From contig JAHEBJ010000016.1 of NCBI GenBank assembly GCA_024642285.1, positions 1 through 41,183 of the forward strand: a stretch of DNA of 41,183 bases, written 5' to 3'. A program made the translations under genes and the position numbers. The DNA comes from Sphingobacteriales bacterium. Its GTDB lineage: Bacteria > Bacteroidota > Bacteroidia > Chitinophagales > Chitinophagaceae. Under the pieces are notes generated by a model. That model ran no database searches. It was not told the origin of the DNA and was given only the letters and a program-made list of their open reading frames with translations. Shown here piece by piece: positions 25,778 through 35,099 of the stretch. Position 1 is the first letter of the stretch, and every line of letters begins with the position of its first letter.

Positions 25778-26754
25778 TGGAAGAAAATTTATTTCAACAA
25801 CGTATCGACCTGAGTGGTTTAAACCGCTCGGTATATGAAATTAAAAATGAGATAGGCAATGTTATCATCGGCCAGTATAAAATGGTTGATCTGCTGCTGA
25901 TCGGCTTGCTTTGCGATGGTCATCTTTTAATTGAAGGTGTACCCGGTGTGGCAAAAACATTAACAGCTAAGTTGATGGCTAAGATCATTGACGCCGACTT
26001 TTCAAGGTTGCAGTTTACGCCCGACCTGATGCCCAGTGACGTAATGGGTACCTCGGTTTTCAATCCACGTGACGGTGATTTTAAATTTAAAGCCGGACCG
26101 GTCTTCAGCAATATTGTATTGATTGATGAGATAAACCGTGCACCTGCAAAAACGCAGGCCGCTCTTTTTGAAGTAATGGAAGAAAGGCAGGTGACTATTG
26201 ATGGTATCAGCCATCAGATGGGGTTCCCTTTTATTGTTTTGGCAACTCAGAATCCAATTGAGCAGGAGGGTACTTATCGCCTGCCCGAAGCACAACTTGA
26301 CCGCTTCTTATTTAAGGTGGAAGTTAACTATCCGACTTTGGAAGAAGAAGTAACCATTTTGAATCGGCAACAAGGCAAAACACAAACTCAATTAATAGAC
26401 AATGTGAGGAAGCTTTTGACAAAAGATGAAATACACCAGTATCGAAATCTTGTGCAGTCTATCATCATAGAACCTAAGCTGGTTGAGTTTATTGCACGAA
26501 TTGTAAACGAAACCCGTAACAATCCGTCATTGTATTTAGGAGCGTCGCCCAGAGCTTCGTTGGCAATACTTCGTTCGACTAAAGCAAATGCGGCTATTAA
26601 GGGACGTGATTTTGTTACACCGGAAGATATTATTGAAATGGCGCCGCATGTATTGAGGCATCGTATTATTTTAACACCCGAAAAAGAAATGGAAGGCATA
26701 ACAGCCGATGACCTGATTGAAACAATGTTAAAAGCCATTGAAGTACCAAGGTAA
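25777..26754 (+). CDS. MoxR-family AAA+ ATPase
   Basis: A 325-residue AAA+ ATPase: Walker A GVPGVAKT (54-61), Walker B VLIDEIN (114-120), followed by RAPAKTQAALFEVMEERQVT and the sensor region ATQNPIEQEGTYRLPEAQLDRF. MoxR ATPases act as chaperones for maturation of metal-dependent or VWA-domain complexes, and are very often encoded immediately before a DUF58 gene, as here. Its ATG overlaps the preceding stop (TAATG). Confidence 0.95.
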   Translation: MEENLFQQRIDLSGLNRSVYEIKNEIGNVIIGQYKMVDLLLIGLLCDGHLLIEGVPGVAKTLTAKLMAKIIDADFSRLQFTPDLMPSDVMGTSVFNPRDGDFKFKAGPVFSNIVLIDEINRAPAKTQAALFEVMEERQVTIDGISHQMGFPFIVLATQNPIEQEGTYRLPEAQLDRFLFKVEVNYPTLEEEVTILNRQQGKTQTQLIDNVRKLLTKDEIHQYRNLVQSIIIEPKLVEFIARIVNETRNNPSLYLGASPRASLAILRSTKANAAIKGRDFVTPEDIIEMAPHVLRHRIILTPEKEMEGITADDLIETMLKAIEVPR

Positions 26755-26761
26755 CAGGAGC

Positions 26762-28105
26762 ATGAAATTTTTGAAAAAATATATTGGCGGGTTATTCCTT
26801 TCTGCAAGATTTTATTTTGTAGCCTGTTTTATTATTTTGTTGTTTTCCGTTTCCTTTTTTGTACCTGAATTATATGATCCTGCTAAGACTGTATTTCTTG
26901 CTTTCGTTTTGTTGACTGGTGTTGATTATATTTTTCTTTTTTTGTTGAGTAAATCGCCCGCTGCCCAGCGGGTAGCACCCGACCGTTTAAGTAATGGTGA
27001 TGATAATTCGATAGAAATTCAGGTAAAGAACAATATGCTTTTTTCGGTAGAAATGGAAATCATAGATGAGTTGCCGGACCAGTTTCAGAAAAGAGACTGG
27101 AAGGTGAAACATCGTTTCAAGGCCAGAGAACAAAAGAATATTATTTATAAAGTACGACCCGTTGAACGAGGAGAATACTATTTTGGCCGTATTATACTTT
27201 ACGTAAAATCCCTACTGGGACTGCTTATGCGCAGGCATAATATTGAAGCCGAAGAAACAGTTCCGGTGTACCCTTCTTTTTTACAAATGCGGAAATATGA
27301 ATTGCTTTCGCAAACCTCAATTCAAACAGAAATGGGTAATAAACGGATGCGAAAGATTGGACACAGTATGGAGTTTGAGCAGATAAAGGAATATGTAAGA
27401 GGCGATGACATACGCAGCGTTAACTGGAAAGCTACGGCAAGAAAAGGATCGCTGATGGTGAATAATTATACTGATGAAAGAAGTCAGCAGGTGTATTGTA
27501 TTATCGATAAAGGAAGACTGATGAAAATGCCTTTTAGCGGACTGACACTACTTGATTACGCAATTAACAGCACGTTGGTTTTGGCAAATGTTTGTTTGCA
27601 AAAGCAAGACAGGGTGGGGTTGATGACTTTTGCTAACAAGATGGGTTCGTTGCTGGCTGCTGATCGTAAGCCTATTCAACGTGAAAATATTTTGCAGTTG
27701 CTTTACAACCAGGAAACTGCTTTTTTAGAAAGTGATTTTGAGATGTTGTACACGCAAATTCGCAGCCGGATTAAGCATCGCAGCCTGATCGTATTGTACA
27801 CAAATTTTGAATCCATGTCGGGTTTAAACCGTCAATTAAATTATTTACGCTCCATTGCAAGGCATCATTTATTGATGGTTGTGTTTTTTGAAAATACCGA
27901 GCTGCACAAACTCTCCGGCATGGAAGCTGAGAATCTGGAGGATGTGTACATTAAAACCATCGCCGAAAAATTTGAATTTGAAAAAAGACTGATCGTAAAG
28001 GAATTAAAAAAGCATGGTATACTGTCGGTACTTACTCCTCCTGAAAAACTTACCATCAACGCTGTAAATAAATACCTGGAGTTAAAAGCCAGGCAGGCTA
28101 TTTAG
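26762..28105 (+). CDS. DUF58-domain protein (VWA-like)
   Basis: A 447-residue protein with two N-terminal transmembrane helices (about 12-65) and a soluble domain containing the DUF58 signature FEQIKEYVRGDDIRSVNWKATAR (about 208-230), then a von Willebrand A-like fold (YCIIDKGRLM, a degenerate metal site). The ATG at 26762 is chosen because a good Shine-Dalgarno (CAGGAGC) precedes it; this is one of the few clear SD sequences in the window. The upstream TTG at 26738 lies inside the MoxR gene. DUF58 proteins are the usual partners of MoxR ATPases. Confidence 0.92.
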   Translation: MKFLKKYIGGLFLSARFYFVACFIILLFSVSFFVPELYDPAKTVFLAFVLLTGVDYIFLFLLSKSPAAQRVAPDRLSNGDDNSIEIQVKNNMLFSVEMEIIDELPDQFQKRDWKVKHRFKAREQKNIIYKVRPVERGEYYFGRIILYVKSLLGLLMRRHNIEAEETVPVYPSFLQMRKYELLSQTSIQTEMGNKRMRKIGHSMEFEQIKEYVRGDDIRSVNWKATARKGSLMVNNYTDERSQQVYCIIDKGRLMKMPFSGLTLLDYAINSTLVLANVCLQKQDRVGLMTFANKMGSLLAADRKPIQRENILQLLYNQETAFLESDFEMLYTQIRSRIKHRSLIVLYTNFESMSGLNRQLNYLRSIARHHLLMVVFFENTELHKLSGMEAENLEDVYIKTIAEKFEFEKRLIVKELKKHGILSVLTPPEKLTINAVNKYLELKARQAI

Positions 28106-28133
28106 TGATCTGTCCGTTGAAATTTGAGTTCAG

Positions 28134-28141
28134 TATCTTTG
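28134..28141 (+). promoter_or_regulatory. -7 element (TATCTTTG) of truB
   Basis: TATCTTTG matches the consensus exactly and ends 11 nt before the TTG start codon at 28153. It separates truB from the MoxR/DUF58 operon. No -33 TTG at 19-21 nt. Confidence 0.5.
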
Positions 28142-28152
28142 AATAAAAAGAT

Positions 28153-28929
28153 TTGGCCCGCAAAACCACATATCGACAGCGCTTTACCAATAAACTAATT
28201 GAAGCCGGAGAAGAGCCTCAAAAAAAGGAAAGGGTTAAGAGGCCACCAATAGATCCTGCAATCCAACAAACTTTTCTTGATGGTAAAGTGCTCTTGATTA
28301 ATAAGCCGCTGCACTGGACTTCGTTTGATGTGGTTCGTAAACTCCGAAGCATTATACAAATAAAAAAGATTGGTCATGCCGGAACACTTGATCCCCTGGC
28401 AACAGGTTTATTGATCGTTTGCACAGGAAAATTTACAAAGAAGATTAATGAGTATATGGCACAAGAGAAGGAATACACCGGTTCTATAACCCTTGGAGCA
28501 GTAACTCCAACCTACGACCTGGAAAGTTTGCCTGAACAGCAAAAAGATTTTTCAATGTTGACCGATGATATGTTGCAAAAAGCTACTGAACAATTTACCG
28601 GTGATATACAACAACGGCCACCAGTTTATTCAGCTATTAAAAAGGATGGTGTTGCTCTGTACGAATTGGCACGCAGAGGTGAAGAAGTGGAATTGAAACC
28701 GAGAAGTATTCATATCAAATCCTTTGGGTTAACGAAAATTGAATTGCCGTTTGTTTATTTTAAAGTGATCTGCAGTACCGGAACTTATATACGCAGCCTT
28801 GCAAATGACTATGGTGCTGCGCTTGGGTGCGGTGCATACCTAAGTAGTTTGTGCAGAACAAGAATAGGCGATTTCGAAATTGATAATGCTATTGAAATGG
28901 AAAACTTTGAAAAGTCAATATTTCAATGA
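28153..28929 (+). CDS. truB: tRNA pseudouridine(55) synthase
   Basis: A 258-residue enzyme making pseudouridine 55 in the T-loop of tRNAs. Seen: LLINKPLHWTSFDVVRKLR (46-64), the catalytic Asp80 in GHAGTLDPLATGLL, REE/RPPVYSAIKKDG (QQRPPVYSAIKKDGVALYELARRG) and the VICSTGTYIRSLANDYG motif. The start is TTG (28153): there is no ATG between the promoter at 28134 and the conserved core, and the residues it adds (ARKTTYRQRFTNK) are basic, as fits RNA binding. Its 3' end lies 8 bp from the convergent Omp85 gene, without a visible terminator. Confidence 0.94.
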   Translation: MARKTTYRQRFTNKLIEAGEEPQKKERVKRPPIDPAIQQTFLDGKVLLINKPLHWTSFDVVRKLRSIIQIKKIGHAGTLDPLATGLLIVCTGKFTKKINEYMAQEKEYTGSITLGAVTPTYDLESLPEQQKDFSMLTDDMLQKATEQFTGDIQQRPPVYSAIKKDGVALYELARRGEEVELKPRSIHIKSFGLTKIELPFVYFKVICSTGTYIRSLANDYGAALGCGAYLSSLCRTRIGDFEIDNAIEMENFEKSIFQ

Positions 28930-28937
28930 CAAATTTT

Positions 28938-31388
28938 TTAGAATGGATAACTGATGCCGATGGTAAGGTTATAGTTTTCGTATCGCCATTTTCTATACCT
29001 GTTGTCGTTATAAGTTTTTCCCGGATTAGCCGGGTCAGGTATTTCAACTCCCCGGCCGAACAGGTTTTTTAGACTAATTGCCGGAAACTGCCAGCCGTTA
29101 TCTTTAGTCACATCAGGCCGCTTAACTCTGAATCCAAAATCAAAGCGCAAAATAAAATAGTTGAAATCAAGCCGGAAACCCGTGCCCAAAGCTACCCCCA
29201 GCTCCTTATATAAATTTTTAAATTTAAATTGAGTACTGTCTGTTCCACCGCTGGGGTTTGTATTTCTAACATTCCACACATTACCAATATCGGCAAATAA
29301 AGCACCGCGTAATACCAGTGAATTGGGAATTATTTGAGCAATTGTGAAACGGTATTCAATATTAGATTCTAACTGAAGGTCGCCGGTGCGATCATTAAAT
29401 GTTGTGGACCCATAAGGCGCAAGGGCTTGAGCTCCCCGCCCGATACCACGTACCGGCCAACCTCTCATACTGTTGGCCCCACCACCGAAATATTGTTTGA
29501 AAAAAGGCACGGTGGTATCCCTGCTGTATGCGTAGCCAACACCTCCAAAGATCCTGAAAACAAAGGCCGATCGGGGACGACTGGCCGAATAGGTATATTC
29601 AGCGTCGAGCTTTATATACTCTTTCAGGTAATTTTTAAAAAAGCCAAATCTGCCCCAAAGTAAACCCGATTCTTCAAAATTAGCTTTTATGGCATGCTGC
29701 CGGTTACTGTGTTTCGGATTGATTTTGCTGTACCTGTAACTCAGGCTTGAACCTGCTACCAGTGCAGTGTTGAATGAGTATCGTAGAAACGGATTTTCTT
29801 CGAGTGTTTTCTTAAAACTATCCGTTTCATTATATAATCGGGCAAATTCCACATTGGGAAATTTAAATGTCCACTGACGGTTTTTCCTGGTTGTACCAGA
29901 ATAGCCGTACGCAAGATTGAAAGACTGCATATTAAACAGGTTGATTCTGTTTATATAAGATAACCTGGTATTTATAAAGGTTTCTGATGTAATGATCCGC
30001 TTTGTATTATTTAAAAAATTAAATGGCCATAGCAACCTGGGGATCGAAATATTGTTTGTATAGCTTATTTCATTGGCGTTAATCAGGTTTCTTATGTTGT
30101 TACTATCTGCTCTGAAATTAAATTCAACTCCGGCCGATAAAGAATTGGTCATTTTTATACCTTCTTTGCGGAAGTTTCGGTTAATGAATGAAAAATTACC
30201 TGACAAGCCCAGCAGGTTTCCTGCATTGGCAGCCGTTACACTGTTGGTGTTGCTTTGTGCTGAATAGCTTGTTTCAAGCCCAGCTTCATAACCAAATTGT
30301 TTTCCCGGCATTAATTGTACAACTAAGTCAACCTTATGTACACTGTCGGTTTTAGGCAGTTCTTCGATCTGGATATTTGTACTTTGCCAAACACCGGCCT
30401 TTGCATAATTATTCAATGATTTATAAAAATCTGTTTGATTGTACAAGTCACCCTTTCTAAAGAACATATTCCTTATTAAAAACCTCGGCCTGAACATGTA
30501 CTTGTGGTACCCCATAATAAAATTCGTGTCGGCTATACAGGTGTCGCATATTTTCCTGCTTAGGTATCTAACAGTCAATCCACTGTCTTTAACATTATCA
30601 CCATTTCTGTAATCGGGTAAAAAATAAATATTGTTGATGTAATACTGCTTTAGTTTAGTACTATCTGCAGGCGGATTTAATATGACAGCAAGTTTGATGG
30701 TGGGAGAATCTCTAGCCTGTTGTGCTTCGGCCAGCAATTGCAGTTGTTCAAAAATGTCTTCAGTAATAGTTGTCAGGGCCGCCACCGTCGTATCTCCACG
30801 CATGACCAGTTCTTCTGGTGAAAATTTATAGTATCCATTATTGCGATAGAGGTCAATCAGTCGGTTCAACTCACCCAATACTGCGGCTTTAGTAACCGGC
30901 TGGCCTTTTTTTATTAAACTTTGGTTGATGTTTTGAACGGCCAATTGTTGCAGATCAGGCTTACGCAGAATAAAGGAGAAGGTATCGATCAACGTAGGTT
31001 TGTTAACCTCAACGGTGTATTTAACCTGCACCCTTTCCTGGTTGCCAACCGTGGTGGTGTCTGCTTCATAAGTTGCATGTGCGTTATAGTAGCCCAGGTG
31101 CAACATGGACGTTTCCATATTGCGTGCCGACTTAGCTGCTGAGCTGCTGTCGTACGCTGGTGGGCTCATTATTACATGGCGAATAAAATATTTATCAATT
31201 ACTTTGATGCTGCTGCTGTCGTCGAGTTGGGCATTTAACCGCTGCCTTAAATTGGTTCTTTCTTCTTTGGTAAAATTTCCTCCCGTAACTTCGATACTGT
31301 TTTTAGCAACAAAGGGTTTGCCTTTTTGATATTTTTTGGCAACAGTGCAGGAACCGGCGATTAAGCAGATGAAAATAAAATATTTCAT
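28938..31388 (-). CDS. Omp85-family outer-membrane protein (BamA/TamA-like) with lipoprotein signal
   Basis: An 816-residue protein. The ATG at 31388 starts a lipoprotein signal MKYFIFICLIAGSC with Cys14. POTRA-like segments follow (for example NKPTLIDTFSFILRKP, then GELNRLIDLYRNNGYYKFSPEEL), and the C-terminal half is a beta-barrel: YEAGLETSYSAQSN, the conserved FFKQYFGGGANSMRGWPVRGIG (the Omp85 RGW/VRGF-like L6 motif), and a terminal strand ISYPF. Known Omp85 proteins insert or translocate other outer-membrane proteins; Bacteroidota carry several lipoprotein versions. Its role (assembly factor or TamA-like export) is not resolved. Confidence 0.9.
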   Translation of the reverse strand: MKYFIFICLIAGSCTVAKKYQKGKPFVAKNSIEVTGGNFTKEERTNLRQRLNAQLDDSSSIKVIDKYFIRHVIMSPPAYDSSSAAKSARNMETSMLHLGYYNAHATYEADTTTVGNQERVQVKYTVEVNKPTLIDTFSFILRKPDLQQLAVQNINQSLIKKGQPVTKAAVLGELNRLIDLYRNNGYYKFSPEELVMRGDTTVAALTTITEDIFEQLQLLAEAQQARDSPTIKLAVILNPPADSTKLKQYYINNIYFLPDYRNGDNVKDSGLTVRYLSRKICDTCIADTNFIMGYHKYMFRPRFLIRNMFFRKGDLYNQTDFYKSLNNYAKAGVWQSTNIQIEELPKTDSVHKVDLVVQLMPGKQFGYEAGLETSYSAQSNTNSVTAANAGNLLGLSGNFSFINRNFRKEGIKMTNSLSAGVEFNFRADSNNIRNLINANEISYTNNISIPRLLWPFNFLNNTKRIITSETFINTRLSYINRINLFNMQSFNLAYGYSGTTRKNRQWTFKFPNVEFARLYNETDSFKKTLEENPFLRYSFNTALVAGSSLSYRYSKINPKHSNRQHAIKANFEESGLLWGRFGFFKNYLKEYIKLDAEYTYSASRPRSAFVFRIFGGVGYAYSRDTTVPFFKQYFGGGANSMRGWPVRGIGRGAQALAPYGSTTFNDRTGDLQLESNIEYRFTIAQIIPNSLVLRGALFADIGNVWNVRNTNPSGGTDSTQFKFKNLYKELGVALGTGFRLDFNYFILRFDFGFRVKRPDVTKDNGWQFPAISLKNLFGRGVEIPDPANPGKTYNDNRYRKWRYENYNLTIGISYPF

Positions 31389-31450
31389 TGCATTTAAAAC
31401 ACGGAAATTAATAAATGGGTTACCCTGCATAAAAATTTATAAAAGCTACA

Positions 31451-32194
31451 ATGTTAAGCAAAACACATACCAAATATATCCAAAGAATTTCGCACAAAAA
31501 ATTCAGAGATGAATCTAACCTTTTTATTGCAGAAGGTCCAAAAGTTGTTTTGGATTTATTAACAGGCCAGCAATTTATTTGTAAAGAACTATTTGCTGTT
31601 AAAGGTTGGTTGCAGGAACAGGATAAATTGATAAAAACATTAGCCGGAATTGAAGTTGCGGAAGTAGAGGAATTTGAATTGAAGAAAATATCTTCTTTGT
31701 CAACATCGCACAATGTGTTAGCCGTATTTAAAAAACGACAACCGGTTACAGATTTTTCTTTAGAAGGAAATATTACACTGGCATTGGATTGTATCCAGGA
31801 TCCGGGCAACCTGGGAACGATTATACGAATTGCAGATTGGTTTGGGGTTAAAAATATGGTATGCGCTGTTGGAACAGCCGATATGTACAATCCTAAAGTT
31901 GTGCAAAGCACCATGGGTAGTTTGGGCAGAGTGAATATAGTTTATACAGATCTCCCGGAATGGATTAAAAACAATAGTGGGACAAAAATTTATTCGGCCT
32001 CACTGAATGGAAAAGATGTTAAGCAAGTTGGAAAAATTAAAGAAGGGGTTATTGTTATTGGGAATGAAGCTAATGGTGTAACCGGGGAAGTGCAGGAATT
32101 GGTTTCTGAAAGAATTACAATACCTAAGACCGGCGACGCAGAATCTTTGAATGCGGCGGTAGCTGCCGGAATAATTCTTTCGCACCTGGTTTGA
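31451..32194 (+). CDS. TrmH/SpoU-family RNA 2'-O-methyltransferase
   Basis: A 247-residue SPOUT methyltransferase for tRNA or rRNA ribose. Seen: an N-terminal substrate-binding domain (QRISHKKFRDESNLFIAEGPK), then the three SpoU motifs: LDCIQDPGNLGTIIRIADWFG (motif 1), VIGNEANGV (motif 2) and IPKTGDAESLNAAVAAGIILSHL (motif 3, usually IPMxGxxxSLNVSVAxxI). The exact target cannot be read from sequence. It is divergent from the Omp85 gene and its stop lies 6 bp from the convergent permease gene. Confidence 0.93.
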   Translation: MLSKTHTKYIQRISHKKFRDESNLFIAEGPKVVLDLLTGQQFICKELFAVKGWLQEQDKLIKTLAGIEVAEVEEFELKKISSLSTSHNVLAVFKKRQPVTDFSLEGNITLALDCIQDPGNLGTIIRIADWFGVKNMVCAVGTADMYNPKVVQSTMGSLGRVNIVYTDLPEWIKNNSGTKIYSASLNGKDVKQVGKIKEGVIVIGNEANGVTGEVQELVSERITIPKTGDAESLNAAVAAGIILSHLV

Positions 32195-32200
32195 TAATTT

Positions 32201-33430
32201 CTATCTGAATTGAATTGCTTTAACCGGATTTATTTTTCTGATCAATAATGTTGGAATGATAAGCGTAGCAAAGGAAACTGCCAATGTTGCCAGGCAAACC
32301 AATGCAACCTGCCACCACACTACGTCTGCATGAGCGGCACTCATATAATATGCGTCCTCATTAAGTTTTATGAATCCAGTTTTCATTTGAAGCCAGCAGA
32401 TACCCAAGCCGATAACGAGCCCTGCAAAAATGCCAGTTACAGCAATCACCGTAGTATTATACAGGAATATTTGTTGTACCTGCCAATTGGAGGCGCCTAG
32501 TGCTTTTAAAACTCCCGCCATCCGCGTTCTTTCTAAAACCAGTATGATAAGGCAGGTAATCAAATTCACAACTGCTACAATCATCATGATGATAAGCAGA
32601 ATATTTTTTATCTGGCCCTGCAGGCCAAGCCAGTCAAATATATTAGGATAGATATCCTTAATACTTTTGCTGTACCAGCTTTGCGGAAGTTCTTCATAAA
32701 CCTGGTTAGTTACCGAATCGGTGTCTTTATAGTCTTTTAAAAATATTTCATAGCCGCCAATCTGATCAGGTTGCCAGTTGTTGAGCCGTCGTACAAGGTT
32801 AATATCGCACAGTGCGAAATTTCTGTCATACTCTTCTATTGCCGTTTTGTAAATACCTGCAATCTTTAACCAACGGGCAGTTTTTGATCCGTCTTCCCTG
32901 AAGAAAAAAACAAAAACGCTATCGTTTACTTTTGCGGTAAGCTGGTTTGCTGTGTAAGCCGAAATATTTATTTCCTTGCTATAACCGCTGTCATTAAAAG
33001 ATACCCATTTGCCATCCTTTAAAAAAGGTTGCAGCCGTTCAAAATTAAAATCATTGTCAACTGCCTTGAGTAACACACTTTCTATTTCTGCATCAAATTT
33101 TATGATGGCCGATTTAGTAGCGAATTTTTCAACAGATTTTACCTGTGGAAGATTTTTCAGATAATTTTCTACTGTATCATTCTGAGTGATGGGATATTCT
33201 TCGGCAATACTGACGCGGTTGTTCACATCCTGCTGTACACGTACGTGTCCCCAAAAACTAAAAACTTTATTGCTGATCACCTGTTGAAAACCATTTACAA
33301 AACTCATAGCCACAATCATAATGGCAACACTGATAGCTGTTGCACTTACAGCAAGGCGGATGATAAATTTTGAAAAAGTCTTTTGCTGGTTAAAAGCTAT
33401 TCGTTTTGCTATAAAGGCGGAAACATTCAA
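32201..33430 (-). CDS. LolC/LolE-type ABC transporter permease (FtsX family)
   Basis: A 409-residue inner-membrane permease: an N-terminal transmembrane helix (about 25-47, [27 protein letters not shown]), a large periplasmic domain of about 220 residues and three C-terminal helices (about 275-300, 325-350, 370-395). This topology is that of LolCE, which extracts lipoproteins from the inner membrane; no LolD-like ATPase is encoded nearby, so the ATPase must lie elsewhere. The start is a TTG at 33430: no ATG is in frame between it and the -7 element at 33454, and the sequence then matches family N-termini ([13 protein letters not shown]). Confidence 0.88.
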   Translation of the reverse strand: MNVSAFIAKRIAFNQQKTFSKFIIRLAVSATAISVAIMIVAMSFVNGFQQVISNKVFSFWGHVRVQQDVNNRVSIAEEYPITQNDTVENYLKNLPQVKSVEKFATKSAIIKFDAEIESVLLKAVDNDFNFERLQPFLKDGKWVSFNDSGYSKEINISAYTANQLTAKVNDSVFVFFFREDGSKTARWLKIAGIYKTAIEEYDRNFALCDINLVRRLNNWQPDQIGGYEIFLKDYKDTDSVTNQVYEELPQSWYSKSIKDIYPNIFDWLGLQGQIKNILLIIMMIVAVVNLITCLIILVLERTRMAGVLKALGASNWQVQQIFLYNTTVIAVTGIFAGLVIGLGICWLQMKTGFIKLNEDAYYMSAAHADVVWWQVALVCLATLAVSFATLIIPTLLIRKINPVKAIQFR

Positions 33431-33453
33431 TCGGCATTTTTTTTGTTATCTTA

Positions 33454-33461
33454 CAAATGTA
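33454..33461 (-). promoter_or_regulatory. -7 element (TACATTTG) of the LolC/E-like gene
   Basis: On the minus strand TACATTTG matches TAnnTTTG and ends 23 nt before the TTG start at 33430. It lies in the 45-bp spacer shared with the divergent DUF5103 gene, so the two promoters must overlap. Confidence 0.45.
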
Positions 33462-33475
33462 TTTTATTTAAACGT

Positions 33476-34843
33476 ATGAGTAAAGATAACAAGGGAAAAG
33501 TTGAATTGGGCAGTGTAGTACAAGAGGGCGATGCAACGATAATGATCAATAATCTAAAGCCCGGACCAAAAATAATTCTGTTTATTCTGGGTATGATGTC
33601 AGTAAGTTTTACAGGTCTTTCGCAAAATCCAGAATCAATTTATAAAGACAATATTAAAGCTGTTCGCTTTCACATGTATGGCGATCAACTGTCGTTGCCA
33701 ATCTATAAAATGAGCAGTGGCGATCAACTTGAATTGAATTTTGATGACCTGGATGCCAATGTTAAAAGTTATTACTACAGTTTTCAGCTATGTGATTACG
33801 ATTGGAATCCTGTTGATATCAGTCCATTTTTGTACACCAAAGGTTTTACTCAACAGCGAATACCAACCTACAGGTATTCGTCAATTGCGTTAACCCGTTA
33901 CACCCATTACCAGGCTATATTGCCCGACAGGAACACAACCTTAACTATGTCGGGAAATTACATGTTGAAAGTTTTTTTGGATGGAGATACATCTAAACTT
34001 GCGTTTACCCGGCGCATGTTGGTACTTGATCAAAAGGCAGCGATTGGGGGAAAGATAAGCCAACCTTTTGCGCCTCAGTTGTATAAAACTCATCAGAAGG
34101 TTCAGTTTAGTGCAAACATAAATGGATTGAATGCATTTAGTGCCGCACAACAAATCAAAGTTGTTATCCTCCAAAATAACCGGTGGGATAATTCGCTAAA
34201 AGATATTAAACCAACTTTTGTAAGAAACAATACACTTGAGTATAATACTGAAAACAATTGCGTATTTGCGGGTGGAAAAGAGTGGCGCTGGCTGGACCTG
34301 CGGAGTTTTCGATTACAAAGTGATCGGGTTAAAAAAGCCGATTATACGAAAACGTCAACGGACATGTATTTGTTTCCTGACGCTGACCGCAGTGCACAGC
34401 GTTATGTTTACTTCAGGGATCTGAACGGGATGTACCTTGTTGAGACTTATGAAACAATTAATCCCTACTGGCAGAGTGATTTTGCGACTGTACACTTTAA
34501 CCTGGCCGCACCGAAGGGTACTCCTTTTGCCGACAAGGATATTTATTTAGCCGGCCAGCTCACCAATTATGAATTCAACGATAAAACTAAAATGGTATTC
34601 AATGCAGACAACGGAATGTATGAGTGCACAGCATTTTTAAAACAGGGTTATTATAATTATACTTACATAGCTGTTGACAAAAATAATAAGACCAACAAAC
34701 GTGACCTTGAAGGAGATTATTGGGAAACTGAAAATGAATATACCATACTTATGTATTACAGATCGTTTACCGATAGGACTGATCAGCTGATAGGTGTTGG
34801 AAAAATAAAGTCAAGATCTGATAAACCTGGGATTAGCTTTTAG
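33476..34843 (+). CDS. DUF5103-domain secreted protein
   Basis: A 455-residue protein with a DUF5103 domain, a Bacteroidota-specific family of unknown function. Two starts are possible. From the ATG at 33476 the first 22 residues are polar; the ATG at 33542 starts a compact signal peptide (MINNLKPGPKIILFILGMMS... to about GLSQ), which is the more functional start for an exported protein. The mature domain begins NPESIYKDNIKAVRFH with YYSFQLCDYDWNP shortly after; a carbohydrate-binding-like beta-sandwich (KDIYLAGQLTNYEFNDKTKM, about residues 355-375) occupies the C-terminal part. It is divergent from the LolC/E gene. Confidence 0.85.
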   Translation: MSKDNKGKVELGSVVQEGDATIMINNLKPGPKIILFILGMMSVSFTGLSQNPESIYKDNIKAVRFHMYGDQLSLPIYKMSSGDQLELNFDDLDANVKSYYYSFQLCDYDWNPVDISPFLYTKGFTQQRIPTYRYSSIALTRYTHYQAILPDRNTTLTMSGNYMLKVFLDGDTSKLAFTRRMLVLDQKAAIGGKISQPFAPQLYKTHQKVQFSANINGLNAFSAAQQIKVVILQNNRWDNSLKDIKPTFVRNNTLEYNTENNCVFAGGKEWRWLDLRSFRLQSDRVKKADYTKTSTDMYLFPDADRSAQRYVYFRDLNGMYLVETYETINPYWQSDFATVHFNLAAPKGTPFADKDIYLAGQLTNYEFNDKTKMVFNADNGMYECTAFLKQGYYNYTYIAVDKNNKTNKRDLEGDYWETENEYTILMYYRSFTDRTDQLIGVGKIKSRSDKPGISF

Positions 34844-34851
34844 TTGATAGA

Positions 34852-34880
34852 TATTCCAATTCCCAATTTCAAATTCCCTA
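34852..34880. repeat. AATT-rich repeat before the SRP RNA
   Basis: CCAATTCCCAATTTCAAATTCCC resembles the block at 7384-7430 (described by its CCAATT/CAAATTC/AATTCCC units). It ends in the -7 element of the SRP RNA gene. Confidence 0.45.
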
Positions 34881-34886
34881 TCTTTG
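34879..34886 (+). promoter_or_regulatory. -7 element (TATCTTTG) of the SRP RNA gene
   Basis: TATCTTTG ends 4 nt before the first base of the RNA (34891), the spacing expected for the -7 box to the start point. Confidence 0.65.
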
Positions 34887-34890
34887 CCGC

Positions 34891-34984
34891 GGCAAGTCTT
34901 ATACGGCCAGCTCCTGTTGAACTCCCCCAGGACCGGAAGGTAGCAAGGGTAGATGGTTGAGCGGTGCGATGTAAGTAACTTGCC
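34891..34984 (+). ncRNA. ffs: Signal recognition particle RNA (small bacterial, 4.5S type)
   Basis: A 94-nt RNA whose ends pair (GGCAAGT with ACTTGCC). The apical helix holds the conserved SRP domain IV: CCAGGACCGGAAGGTAGCAAGGG, with the GGAA tetraloop and the asymmetric AGCA side that binds Ffh (motif given in part as GACCGGAAGGTAGCA). No Alu-domain sequence is present, so this is the short form. The terminal helix is followed directly by ATTTTTT, which forms the terminator. Together with the Ffh protein it directs membrane proteins to the translocon. Confidence 0.95.
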
Positions 34985-35099
34985 ATTTTTTATGCCCTAA
35001 ACTCAAGCCTGTAGGCGATTCCCTGCCGCTACCATCACCAAGAGGTAAATTGTTATTATAACTGTATAAATATTTACTGTTTTACTCTTTCAATTATTT

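Noticed and set aside
34985..35099. tmRNA or tRNA fragment in the sequence ending ATCACCA after the SRP RNA
   Set aside because: No acceptor-stem partner, T-arm or tag-reading frame is visible.
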